21,598 nucleotides of DNA from NCBI RefSeq assembly GCF_021648855.1, contig NZ_JAKJHX010000055.1, forward strand, positions 1 to 21,598, in the 5' to 3' direction. The position numbers and the translations under genes are program-made. The notes beneath the pieces are model-generated. The model worked only from the letters and a program-made list of their open reading frames with translations, ran no database searches and was not told the DNA's origin. Source of the DNA: Tychonema litorale BBK16 (GTDB lineage: Bacteria; Cyanobacteriota; Cyanobacteriia; Cyanobacteriales; Microcoleaceae). Below are positions 15,087-21,598 of the stretch, piece after piece. Each line of letters opens with the position of its first letter. Within the stretch, counting starts at the first letter, position 1.

Positions 15087-15278
15087 TTACGGACATGAGG
15101 CTGCTATAACTTTAGCATTAATTAATGTGAAAATCCGATCGATTTCGAGTAAACTTGCTAATTCTACAGCCTCTTCTGAAGTTAAAACATTAGCCTTTTT
15201 TCTCTCGGCTAATTCTTCTAATCTGGCTTGCAGATTTTCCGTAAATTTGAATAAGTAAATATTTCTGACTTTCTGCAT
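15087..15278 (-). CDS. Small helical protein, function unknown
   Basis: 63 residues from the ATG at 15278 (MQKVRNIYLFKFTENLQARL...). It is predicted largely alpha-helical and charged, with LEELAERKKANVLTSEEAVELASLLE suggesting a short coiled or helical hairpin. I do not recognise the family. The frame is open to an ATG at 15332 (81 residues), but the internal ATG has GGGAG 6 nt upstream, so it is preferred. Size, composition and location among toxin-antitoxin-like genes would suit an orphan antitoxin or regulator, which is only a guess. 15333-15434 holds nothing coding. Confidence 0.6.
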   Translation of the reverse strand: MQKVRNIYLFKFTENLQARLEELAERKKANVLTSEEAVELASLLEIDRIFTLINAKVIAASCP

Positions 15279-15434
15279 CGAAATCTCCCGATCGATCCAG
15301 TAGGAAGGTTGTACCATAAGTTCAGCTATCATGGTGATTCAATTACTCCAATTACTACATGGATAGTCTGGATTATATCATGAAAACAAAATGTTCCGAT
15401 GCCATGGTTTCTACAACCTCGATGTGAATCAATA

Positions 15435-15683
15435 TTAACCTGCTGTTGCCAAAGAACGAACAGTTAAGATTTCATCAGGGCGGAGAACTTCTACAGTAGA
15501 GATAGGGACGGCTATAACTGTAAGAGACTCACCAACAGCATTAAATACTTCCAACAGACAGCCTTCTTCACCACCACTAGGATGAGGAACAAAATCAACC
15601 AATGTGGCAATATCTCCAGCTCTGAGTTGATATTCTGGTAAGTCACGAGTTAAAGCAACTTCCTGATATAGCTTTAGAATCAT
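15435..15683 (-). CDS. DUF4926 protein
   Basis: 82 residues resembling DUF4926: start ILKLYQEVALTRDLPEYQLRAGDIATLVD, a middle EVFNAVGESLTVIAVPISTVEVLRPDEI, together a small beta-rich SH3-like barrel. Function unknown. The gene follows the DUF6883 gene after a single base, with AAGGAG (15691-15696) about 8 nt upstream lying inside the partner's 3' end, so the two are cotranscribed and likely coupled. Such a tight pair of small genes suits a toxin-antitoxin or protein-partner arrangement, but that is inference from layout. Confidence 0.82.
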   Translation of the reverse strand: MILKLYQEVALTRDLPEYQLRAGDIATLVDFVPHPSGGEEGCLLEVFNAVGESLTVIAVPISTVEVLRPDEILTVRSLATAG

Positions 15684-15684
15684 G

Positions 15685-16014
15685 TTAAGTCTCCTTAAAA
15701 GGTTGTAGCGTCACAAACTGAAATTTTCCATCAATCCGTCGTTGCAGCCAAATTGTAACGACAGATAGGTTTATACCATTTGTACCAACGAGTTCTCCTA
15801 CAACTCGGTAAAAGATTCCATACTCGTTATTCCTCTCTTCAATCGCCTCACCTATTCCCACAACTGACTGGATGGCTGCTTTCAGTGCTTCTGGGTTTTC
15901 CGAGGTAAATCCAGCCCGTCCCAAGAATTTTGACTTATCATTTCTGGCTTTGTGTACCAGCAGATAACCAGTTATCTTATCGTCTGGGATGACCGCATCT
16001 TTTGGAATTTTCAC
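15685..16014 (-). CDS. DUF6883 protein
   Basis: 109 residues resembling DUF6883: AVIPDDKITGYLLVHK, then KSKFLGRAGFTSENPEALKAAIQ, and the C-terminal strands YRVVGELVGTNGINLSVVTIWLQ. Probable small alpha/beta fold of unknown function, often found with immunity/toxin-like or DUF4926 neighbours. The start codon is GTG at 16014 with GGAGAG 8 nt upstream. It is first of the two-gene unit with DUF4926. Confidence 0.78.
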   Translation of the reverse strand: MKIPKDAVIPDDKITGYLLVHKARNDKSKFLGRAGFTSENPEALKAAIQSVVGIGEAIEERNNEYGIFYRVVGELVGTNGINLSVVTIWLQRRIDGKFQFVTLQPFKET

Positions 16015-16111
16015 CCTGAAATCTCTCCATCCTTTTTATTTTGCTCGTGCAATACAGTAGCCAAAAAGTTTCTATTTCTTCGATAACGCATCATCCAAAA
16101 GAAATCCGTGA

Positions 16112-16140
16112 GTAGGGACACAGCACTGCTGTGTCCCTAC
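16112..16140. repeat. Dispersed palindrome, 14-bp perfect arms
   Basis: GTAGGGACACAGCA (16112-16125), one base, then its exact reverse complement (16127-16140). It is the same family as 1-51, with compensatory changes (CGGCACTGCCG against CAGCACTGCTG) that keep the pairing. It lies 25 nt downstream of the topA stop and may help end the topA transcript. Confidence 0.85.
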
Positions 16141-16165
16141 TGATTTTAACGTCTCCTTACTAATT

Positions 16166-18949
16166 TCACTCTGTTTTCTTCTTACTCGCCGTAGCAGTCG
16201 CCGCCTTCTTAGTAGTTGTTTTCTTAGCAGCAGTTTCCGACTTCTTAGTAGTTGTTTTCTTCGCAGTAGTTTCCGACTTCGCCGCAGTGGTTTTCTTCGC
16301 AGTAGTTGTTTTCTTAGCCGCCGTTTCCGACTTCGCCGCAGTAGTCTTAGTAGACTTCTTCGACTTGCTAGATTTGCCGCCTCCCGCTGCTTCCTTCGCT
16401 GCTAACAAATCCAGGGCTTTTTGTAAGGTGAAATTCTCCACAGATTCATCCTTGGACAAGGAAGCATTGATATCTCCGTGTTTCACGTAGGGCCCATAAC
16501 GGCCGTCGTAAACATTCAGCATTTCTCCCGATTCTGGATGTGCGCCCAATTCCTTCAACGGTGTGGCTGTTTTGCTGCTACCCCGAACGGCTTTCGGTTG
16601 CGCTAATAGTTCCAATGCCCGATCGAGCGTTATAGTCAAAACATCATCAGGAACCTTGATCGATCGATAATCCTTACCAACCTTACCCTGGTCATGCACC
16701 ACATAAGGCCCGTACATCCCCAAAGCAGCCTGCACCTTCGCCCCCGTATCCGGGTGAGTCCCCAACAGGCGCGGCAGAGTCAGCAAGCTCACAGCCATCT
16801 CTAACGTCACACTATCCTTGTCCGTCCCCTTCGGCAAAGAACTCCGTTTCGGTTTCTTGTTAGTTTCAGTAATTTCTCCTAACTGAACGTAGGGGCCGTA
16901 ACTACCAATCAACACATAAATCGGTTCCCCAGTTTCTGGGTGGAGCCCCAATTGTTCTGGGCCTTCAGTCTTTTGTTTTAACAGAAACTCGACTTGTTCC
17001 GGGTCTAAATCCGCCGGAGTCAAATCTTGAGGAATCGATGCTTTCACCGGCCCCTCTTCGCTTTCAGCTTCCAGATAAGCGCCGTATTTACCGATGCACA
17101 CTTTGGCAGAAATATTCTCCAAAACTACAGTTCGGGCAACTTTGGCATCGATTTGACTTTCCTGTTCTTTGACTTGAGTTTGAAGTCCAGTTTCCCCTCG
17201 ATAAAACTTGTCCAAATACGGTAGCCATTTAGCTTCGCCGGTGGCAATTTCATCCAGGGTTTGTTCCATTCTGGAAGTAAAACCGGTGTCTACTAAATCG
17301 GGAAAATGGGTTTCCAATAAAGTTGTGACGGCGAAAGCGGTGAATGTGGGAATTAAGGCGTTGGTGATTAATTTGGCGTAACCTCGATCGACTATAGTGC
17401 CGATAATACTCGCATAGGTACTCGGACGACCCACGCCTTCGCTTTCCAGCATTTTCACCAGGGAAGCTTCGGTGAAACGGGCGGGCGGCTGAGTTTCATG
17501 GCCAACGGCTTCTACATCTTTGCAATTAGGTTTATCCCCGACTTTCAGCGCCGGCAAAATCACCTCTTGGTCTTCCAAAGCCGCATCCGGGTCATCGGAA
17601 CCTTCCACGTAGGCGCGCAAAAAGCCGGCAAAATCGATGCGTTTCCCACTGGAACGGAAACCCGCATCTTCCACCAAAGTTAGCAGTGTGACGTGAGTTT
17701 GGCGCGCATCAGCCATTTGAGAAGCCACAGTCCGCTTCCAAATTAAATCGTAGAGGCGGAAGTCAACGCCATCTAGTCCGGTTTGCTGCGGAGTCCGAAA
17801 AGTGCTACCGGCCGGCCGGATAGCTTCGTGGGCTTCCTGAGCACCTTTGCTTTTGGTTGTATATTTGCGCGGTTGCGGGCTGAGATATTCGCTACCGTAC
17901 AGTTCTTGGACGCAACTGCGGGCGGCGGTAATCGCCTGTTCGGATAAATGTACCGAATCCGTCCGCATATAGGTGATAAAACCGCGTTCGTAGAGACTTT
18001 GGGCGATTCGCATGGTTTCCCGCGCCCCCAGTCTCAGCTTGCGGTTGGCTTCCTGCTGCAAAGTCGAGGTCGTAAATGGTGGCGAAGGTTTGCGGGTGAC
18101 AGGCCGTTCTTCGAGATTGGTGACAGTCCAAGGCTTGTTTTGGATGCGTTCTAGTAAAGCCCGCGCCTGTTCTTCGTTCAGCAAAAGTACGCGGCGGCCG
18201 GAGATAATTTGCCCGGTATTTTCATCGAAATCGCTACCGTTGGCAACTTTCACATTGGCGACTGTTACCAGTTTTGCTTCAAATGAAGCCGCTTGTCCCT
18301 TGGCGGGAGGTTTGGGAGGGGTCAAAGTCGCTTTCAAATCCCAGTAGCTACCTTGGCGGAAGGCGCGGCGTTCCCGTTCCCGGCGTACCAAAAGGCGGAC
18401 GGCGACGGACTGGACTCGGCCGGCGGACAAGCCCCAAGCGATTTTTTTCCACAACAGGGGCGAAAGGGTGTAACCGACGAGTCTGTCTAGAATTCGGCGA
18501 GTTTCTTGGGCTTGTACTACTCGATTGTCGATGTCGCGACAGTGAGTCAAAGCATCGCGGATGGCTTCGCGGGTGATTTCGTGGAACACCATCCGCTTGA
18601 TGGGAACTTTGGGTTTGAGGATTTGCAGCAAATGCCAGGAAATGCTTTCGCCTTCTCGGTCTTCGTCTGTGGCCAGAATCAGTTCTGTTGCGTCTTTGAG
18701 GGCGTCTTTGAGTTCTTTGACAATTTTCCTTTTGTCTTTCGGGATGACGTAGAGGGGTTCAAAGTCTGCCTCCACGTTTACGCCGAGTTGCGCCCATTTT
18801 TCTCCTTTAACGGCTTCTGGTATTTCTTCGGCGGAGGATGGGAGGTCGCGCACATGGCCCATTGATGCCTCTACTCGGTAGTTGGAGGGCAGGAAGTTGC
18901 GAATGGTACGGGCTTTTGTGGGAGATTCGACGATGACTAAGGTTGACAT
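16166..18949 (-). CDS. topA: DNA topoisomerase I (TopA)
   Basis: 927-residue type IA topoisomerase that relaxes negative supercoils by cutting one strand. The TOPRIM domain (1-110) has E8 in VESPTKA and the acidic ATDEDREGE (D95, D97, E99); the nucleophile is Y327 in [13 protein letters not shown]; the conserved [14 protein letters not shown] lies at 173-186. Instead of cysteine zinc fingers, the C-terminal region has glycine-rich repeats of the GKYGAYLE / [10 protein letters not shown] / GMYGPYVV / [10 protein letters not shown] type (about 620-850), as in other cyanobacteria. The last 72 residues (856-927) are a Lys/Thr/Ala/Ser-rich tail with [14 protein letters not shown] repeats. The start is fixed by [13 protein letters not shown]; the ribosome-binding site is weak. 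A promoter lies at 18992-19019. Single-gene unit. Confidence 0.97.
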   Translation of the reverse strand: MSTLVIVESPTKARTIRNFLPSNYRVEASMGHVRDLPSSAEEIPEAVKGEKWAQLGVNVEADFEPLYVIPKDKRKIVKELKDALKDATELILATDEDREGESISWHLLQILKPKVPIKRMVFHEITREAIRDALTHCRDIDNRVVQAQETRRILDRLVGYTLSPLLWKKIAWGLSAGRVQSVAVRLLVRRERERRAFRQGSYWDLKATLTPPKPPAKGQAASFEAKLVTVANVKVANGSDFDENTGQIISGRRVLLLNEEQARALLERIQNKPWTVTNLEERPVTRKPSPPFTTSTLQQEANRKLRLGARETMRIAQSLYERGFITYMRTDSVHLSEQAITAARSCVQELYGSEYLSPQPRKYTTKSKGAQEAHEAIRPAGSTFRTPQQTGLDGVDFRLYDLIWKRTVASQMADARQTHVTLLTLVEDAGFRSSGKRIDFAGFLRAYVEGSDDPDAALEDQEVILPALKVGDKPNCKDVEAVGHETQPPARFTEASLVKMLESEGVGRPSTYASIIGTIVDRGYAKLITNALIPTFTAFAVTTLLETHFPDLVDTGFTSRMEQTLDEIATGEAKWLPYLDKFYRGETGLQTQVKEQESQIDAKVARTVVLENISAKVCIGKYGAYLEAESEEGPVKASIPQDLTPADLDPEQVEFLLKQKTEGPEQLGLHPETGEPIYVLIGSYGPYVQLGEITETNKKPKRSSLPKGTDKDSVTLEMAVSLLTLPRLLGTHPDTGAKVQAALGMYGPYVVHDQGKVGKDYRSIKVPDDVLTITLDRALELLAQPKAVRGSSKTATPLKELGAHPESGEMLNVYDGRYGPYVKHGDINASLSKDESVENFTLQKALDLLAAKEAAGGGKSSKSKKSTKTTAAKSETAAKKTTTAKKTTAAKSETTAKKTTTKKSETAAKKTTTKKAATATASKKKTE

Positions 18950-18991
18950 GGCATCTTTTATATATGGATGGCGGCGCAGAAGGGAGTGTTT

Positions 18992-19019
18992 AATTTACAG
19001 AGTGTATGTCAGATGTCAA
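18992..19019 (-). promoter_or_regulatory. Sigma70-type promoter of topA
   Basis: Minus-strand TTGACA (19014-19019), 16-nt spacer, TAAATT (18992-18997), giving a leader of about 35-45 nt before the start at 18949. Perfect -35 box; -10 box four of six. Confidence 0.5.
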
Positions 19020-19105
19020 GGCTTTTGGAAAAACTGAGGGCTTATTTTCAAACTACCTTAATTTGTCGATTACTGCCGATCGCGTGAAAGATTACCAGAA
19101 ATCAT

Positions 19106-19124
19106 GAGACGGCATTGCCGTCTC
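19106..19124. repeat. Short palindrome GAGACGGCA-T-TGCCGTCTC
   Basis: Perfect 9-bp arms around one base. The right half plus flank (GCCGTCTCCT) equals the tail of the 1-51 element, linking it to that family. It is found between topA and the TPR-CHAT gene; the remainder of 18950-19218 holds no gene. Confidence 0.7.
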
Positions 19125-19218
19125 CTAACTATCGCCTCTCGATAAGATGCACTGGATGGTGAGACTGGTGGATGTGGACTGATAGTTCCTGGAAATCCAC
19201 GGGAACACCACCCTACAG

Positions 19219-21598
19219 CTATTTCCACTCCCCTTGTAGCGTAAAAGCAGCCCAATAATAGGGCGATTTCCATTGTTCCTGCTGCATCATTTCCATCTGT
19301 GCGGCCCTCAAAGCTGCTGCCGGCGCTAACTTTTGTTGGAGCATTTTCTGATAAAACTTTTGCATCAAAACAGAAGTTCCTTCATCATCCACATTCCACA
19401 AACTCACTGCTATCCGTTGAGCACCCGCATACATAAAACCTCTAGTTAATCCCACCATTCCTTCGCCTTTAACATTCTGTCCCATTCCCGTTTGACAAGC
19501 ACTTAAAACTACTAAATTTGCTGACAGTTTCAAGTTAAAAATATCCCCCAGTCGCAAAAATCCATTTACAAGATTCCCCTTGTCATCCACCATCGACATC
19601 AAAATTCCTGACAGTTCGGGATTTTTGCTATTGGCAATGCCGTGGGTGGCAAAGTGAACGATTTGATAATTGGCTAAACTGCCATCTGTAGCATTAGTGC
19701 GATTGGCAGAAAAATCAATTTTTTCACTGCTAGAAGCTGAGGGTACTAAGCTTAATATTGTTTGGGCTTCTTGGCGGGTAAAGGGTAAGCGATTGGGTGG
19801 CCAGCCCAGATTGGAAGCACGGAGCGATCGATTTAAACCGAGGTTGTTTGATTCTAATTTTTCGGTCGTTTCTTTGGTCAGCTTTCCTTTGATTCTTTCA
19901 TCGTCTGGACTGAAAACTGGATCGGCTAAAATGGCTAAAGTTTGATTTGGCGGTTTTCTATCTCCATAATTTTGTCTGAGAATTCCGAGAGTTGAGGCGG
20001 AAGGCAGGGTGATAATTTCATGTTTGGCAATTAAGGGAATATTGGCATTTTTTTCGGCTGTTTGGGAAATAGTTAAAGCGGGAAAAGGGGTATAGTGTAG
20101 AACACCATCTGGAACAATTAATAAGCGTTTATCTCCTAATTGGGCGGCGGCGGGTTGTAAAATTAATTGACTGAGATTTGCACTCGCTTCTGCAACTTTT
20201 TCGGGAACATTTCTCAAACGGGGGTTGGTAACGGTGTCTCGGAAATTCTTGGCTGCTGTTTCAATGTCGGCGCGTTTTGGCAATTCATAGCTAGTTAGTC
20301 CTTTTTGGCTAATCACCCAAAGATAACTGCGGTCTTTACCAAGGGAATATTGCAATATAATAGTGTTTTCATCAAGAATCTGTTTCTGAATTTCTGGGAG
20401 TGTTAAAGGTTGGGGTTGGGTGAGGGCGGCGTAGCGGGGGCTGGTGGTACGAATTTGGGTTTGAATTTGCTGATATTGTTGCAAAAGTGCGAGGCGCTGT
20501 TTGTCGATTTCAGCGATTTTAATTGGATTGGTGTTAAGGTTGCTGAGTTCTTGAATGCGCTGTTTTTCTATGCCATCAAGTTGCTGTTTGGCGCGATTTT
20601 CTTGTTGCAGTAAATCGGGTGAAATGCCTTCGCGAATGTTGGCGTTAGTTTCTTGGAGCAGTTCGAGAAGACTGCGGGCGCGAGAACGTTCGCTGGCTTC
20701 TAAGGCTTTGGTATCGTAACCGGATTTAGGATTAGTTTTATGCAGTTGCATTAACAAATCGATGTAGAATTCGTAATAGTTTTGTACTGTGGCAAAGTAT
20801 GAGGTGCGGAGTTCTGGGCTGGCTATTTTGGTGCGGAGATTTTCGATGATTTTGAGAGAGGCTTCAATGTCATTGAGGGCTTCGGTAAGATTGTTTTGAG
20901 TACGTTTGACATAAGCTATGTTGTAAAGGGTGAGAGCTTCCCCAGAGCGATCGCCTACTGCCCGATGCAGAGGAAGGGACTGGCTGTAATACTCTAGCGC
21001 TTTCTGTTGTTCTCCCAAATCTGAGTAGACACTGCCAATGTTGTTGAGGGCAAAAGCTTCCCCAGAGCGATAGCCCACGGCTCGAGATAGGGGAAGGGAT
21101 TGGCTGAAATACTCTCTTGCTTTGATTTGTTCTCCTAATTGTGAGTAGACTAAGCCGATGTTGTTGAGGGTGCGAGCTTCCCCGCGACGATCGCCTATTG
21201 CCTGAGAGAGGGGAAGGGACTGGCTGTAATACTTTAGCGCTTTTTGTTGTTCTCCCAATTTATTGTAGACACCGCCGATGTTGTTGAGGGTGAGAGCTTC
21301 CCCAGAGCGATCGCTCACGGCTCGAAATAGGGGAAGGGACTGACTGAAATAGTCTTTTGCTTTGAGCTGTTCTCCCAATTGTGAGTAGACACCGCCGATG
21401 TTGTTGAGGGTAATAGCTTCCCCAGAGCGATCGCCTACTGCCCGAGATAGGGGAAGAGACTGACTGTAATACTCTAGTGCTTTCTGTTGTTCTCCCAATG
21501 CTGAGTAGACTAAGCCGATGTTGTTAAGGGTGTCAGCTTTCTGTGAGCGATCGCTCACGGATCGAGATAGGGGAAGGGACTGGCTGTAATACTCTAGC
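19219..21598 (-). CDS. TPR-CHAT protein, 5' end beyond window
   Basis: At least 792 residues; the frame is still open at the window edge, so the N-terminus is missing, and the first in-window GTG (21558) lies inside a repeat and is not the start. The N-terminal part has six visible 40-residue tetratricopeptide repeats (pattern [30 protein letters not shown]), a protein-binding scaffold. A helical, coiled-coil-prone linker follows ([21 protein letters not shown]). The C-terminal CHAT domain is caspase-like: catalytic histidine in HFATHG (19639-19656) and cysteine in LSACQTGMG (codon 19495-19497), both present, with the usual [19 protein letters not shown] and ending [12 protein letters not shown]. 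Such proteases are common in filamentous cyanobacteria and are linked to signalling, cell death or defence; the trigger and substrate here are unknown. Confidence 0.93.
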   Translation of the reverse strand, partial: LEYYSQSLPLSRSVSDRSQKADTLNNIGLVYSALGEQQKALEYYSQSLPLSRAVGDRSGEAITLNNIGGVYSQLGEQLKAKDYFSQSLPLFRAVSDRSGEALTLNNIGGVYNKLGEQQKALKYYSQSLPLSQAIGDRRGEARTLNNIGLVYSQLGEQIKAREYFSQSLPLSRAVGYRSGEAFALNNIGSVYSDLGEQQKALEYYSQSLPLHRAVGDRSGEALTLYNIAYVKRTQNNLTEALNDIEASLKIIENLRTKIASPELRTSYFATVQNYYEFYIDLLMQLHKTNPKSGYDTKALEASERSRARSLLELLQETNANIREGISPDLLQQENRAKQQLDGIEKQRIQELSNLNTNPIKIAEIDKQRLALLQQYQQIQTQIRTTSPRYAALTQPQPLTLPEIQKQILDENTIILQYSLGKDRSYLWVISQKGLTSYELPKRADIETAAKNFRDTVTNPRLRNVPEKVAEASANLSQLILQPAAAQLGDKRLLIVPDGVLHYTPFPALTISQTAEKNANIPLIAKHEIITLPSASTLGILRQNYGDRKPPNQTLAILADPVFSPDDERIKGKLTKETTEKLESNNLGLNRSLRASNLGWPPNRLPFTRQEAQTILSLVPSASSSEKIDFSANRTNATDGSLANYQIVHFATHGIANSKNPELSGILMSMVDDKGNLVNGFLRLGDIFNLKLSANLVVLSACQTGMGQNVKGEGMVGLTRGFMYAGAQRIAVSLWNVDDEGTSVLMQKFYQKMLQQKLAPAAALRAAQMEMMQQEQWKSPYYWAAFTLQGEWK
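20880..21597 (-). repeat. 120-bp tandem repeats encoding TPR units
   Basis: Six consecutive 120-bp units (40 codons each) of high mutual similarity. A HIP1 octamer or one-base variant lies at the same place in every unit (20947, 21067, 21187, 21307, 21427, 21547), encoding the DR of GDRSGEA. The array runs on past the window edge. Confidence 0.92.

Noticed and set aside
12900..16165. Absence of HIP1 octamers as evidence of recent transfer of the accessory region
   Set aside because: HIP1 is equally absent from the conserved ndhC-K-J and topA genes in this window, so it does not discriminate.
20880..21598. The 120-bp direct repeats as a CRISPR array
   Set aside because: There are no unique spacers between repeats; the units are contiguous in-frame TPR codons.

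Overview
The window comes from a cyanobacterial chromosome, most likely a filamentous Oscillatoriales type (Microcoleus/Oscillatoria/Phormidium-like; the genus is inference). Three things support this. The photosystem II cytochrome b559 operon psbE-F-L-J sits beside ycf48 and a membrane rubredoxin. The plastid-type NDH-1 genes ndhC-K-J are present. At least twenty copies of the HIP1 octamer GCGATCGC are scattered about, with many heptameric tandem repeats and dispersed palindromes in the spacers.

Layout. 1-3640: a palindromic repeat, an NADPH-dependent FMN reductase-like flavoprotein (-), the membrane AAA protease FtsH (+) and an M23 peptidoglycan peptidase (-). 3640-7450: a small membrane protein, a MITE-like inverted-repeat element, a secreted DUF4087-like protein, a short RecQ helicase lacking HRDC, and an RluD-type pseudouridine synthase, all on +. 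7600-9790 (-): rubA, ycf48, psbE, psbF, psbL, psbJ, ending in a strong intrinsic terminator. These encode cytochrome b559 (PsbE/F), small PSII subunits and two assembly factors. 9963-11537 (+), divergent from rubA: ndhC-ndhK-ndhJ with overlapping reading frames, then a terminator. 11620-16014: an accessory stretch holding a degenerate copy of a DUF433 antitoxin-like gene, an Rpn/DUF2887-DUF4351 nuclease-like protein, an intact DUF433/DUF5615 toxin-antitoxin-like pair, a MrcB_N-HNH protein that looks like a stand-alone modification-dependent nuclease, a small helical protein, and a DUF6883/DUF4926 pair. 16166-18949 (-): DNA topoisomerase I with a lysine/threonine/alanine-rich tail. 19219-21598 (-): a TPR-CHAT caspase-like protein cut off by the window edge.

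The core genes (psb, ndh, ftsH, topA) are conventional. The most interesting parts are the 11.6-16.0 kb defence/toxin-antitoxin-like stretch with its partial gene duplication, the MrcB_N-HNH fusion, the DUF6883/DUF4926 pair, the TPR-CHAT gene whose 120-bp repeats carry HIP1 sites in phase, and the families of dispersed palindromes. None can be called a new system from sequence alone. Domain names were assigned by recognising motifs, without a database search.
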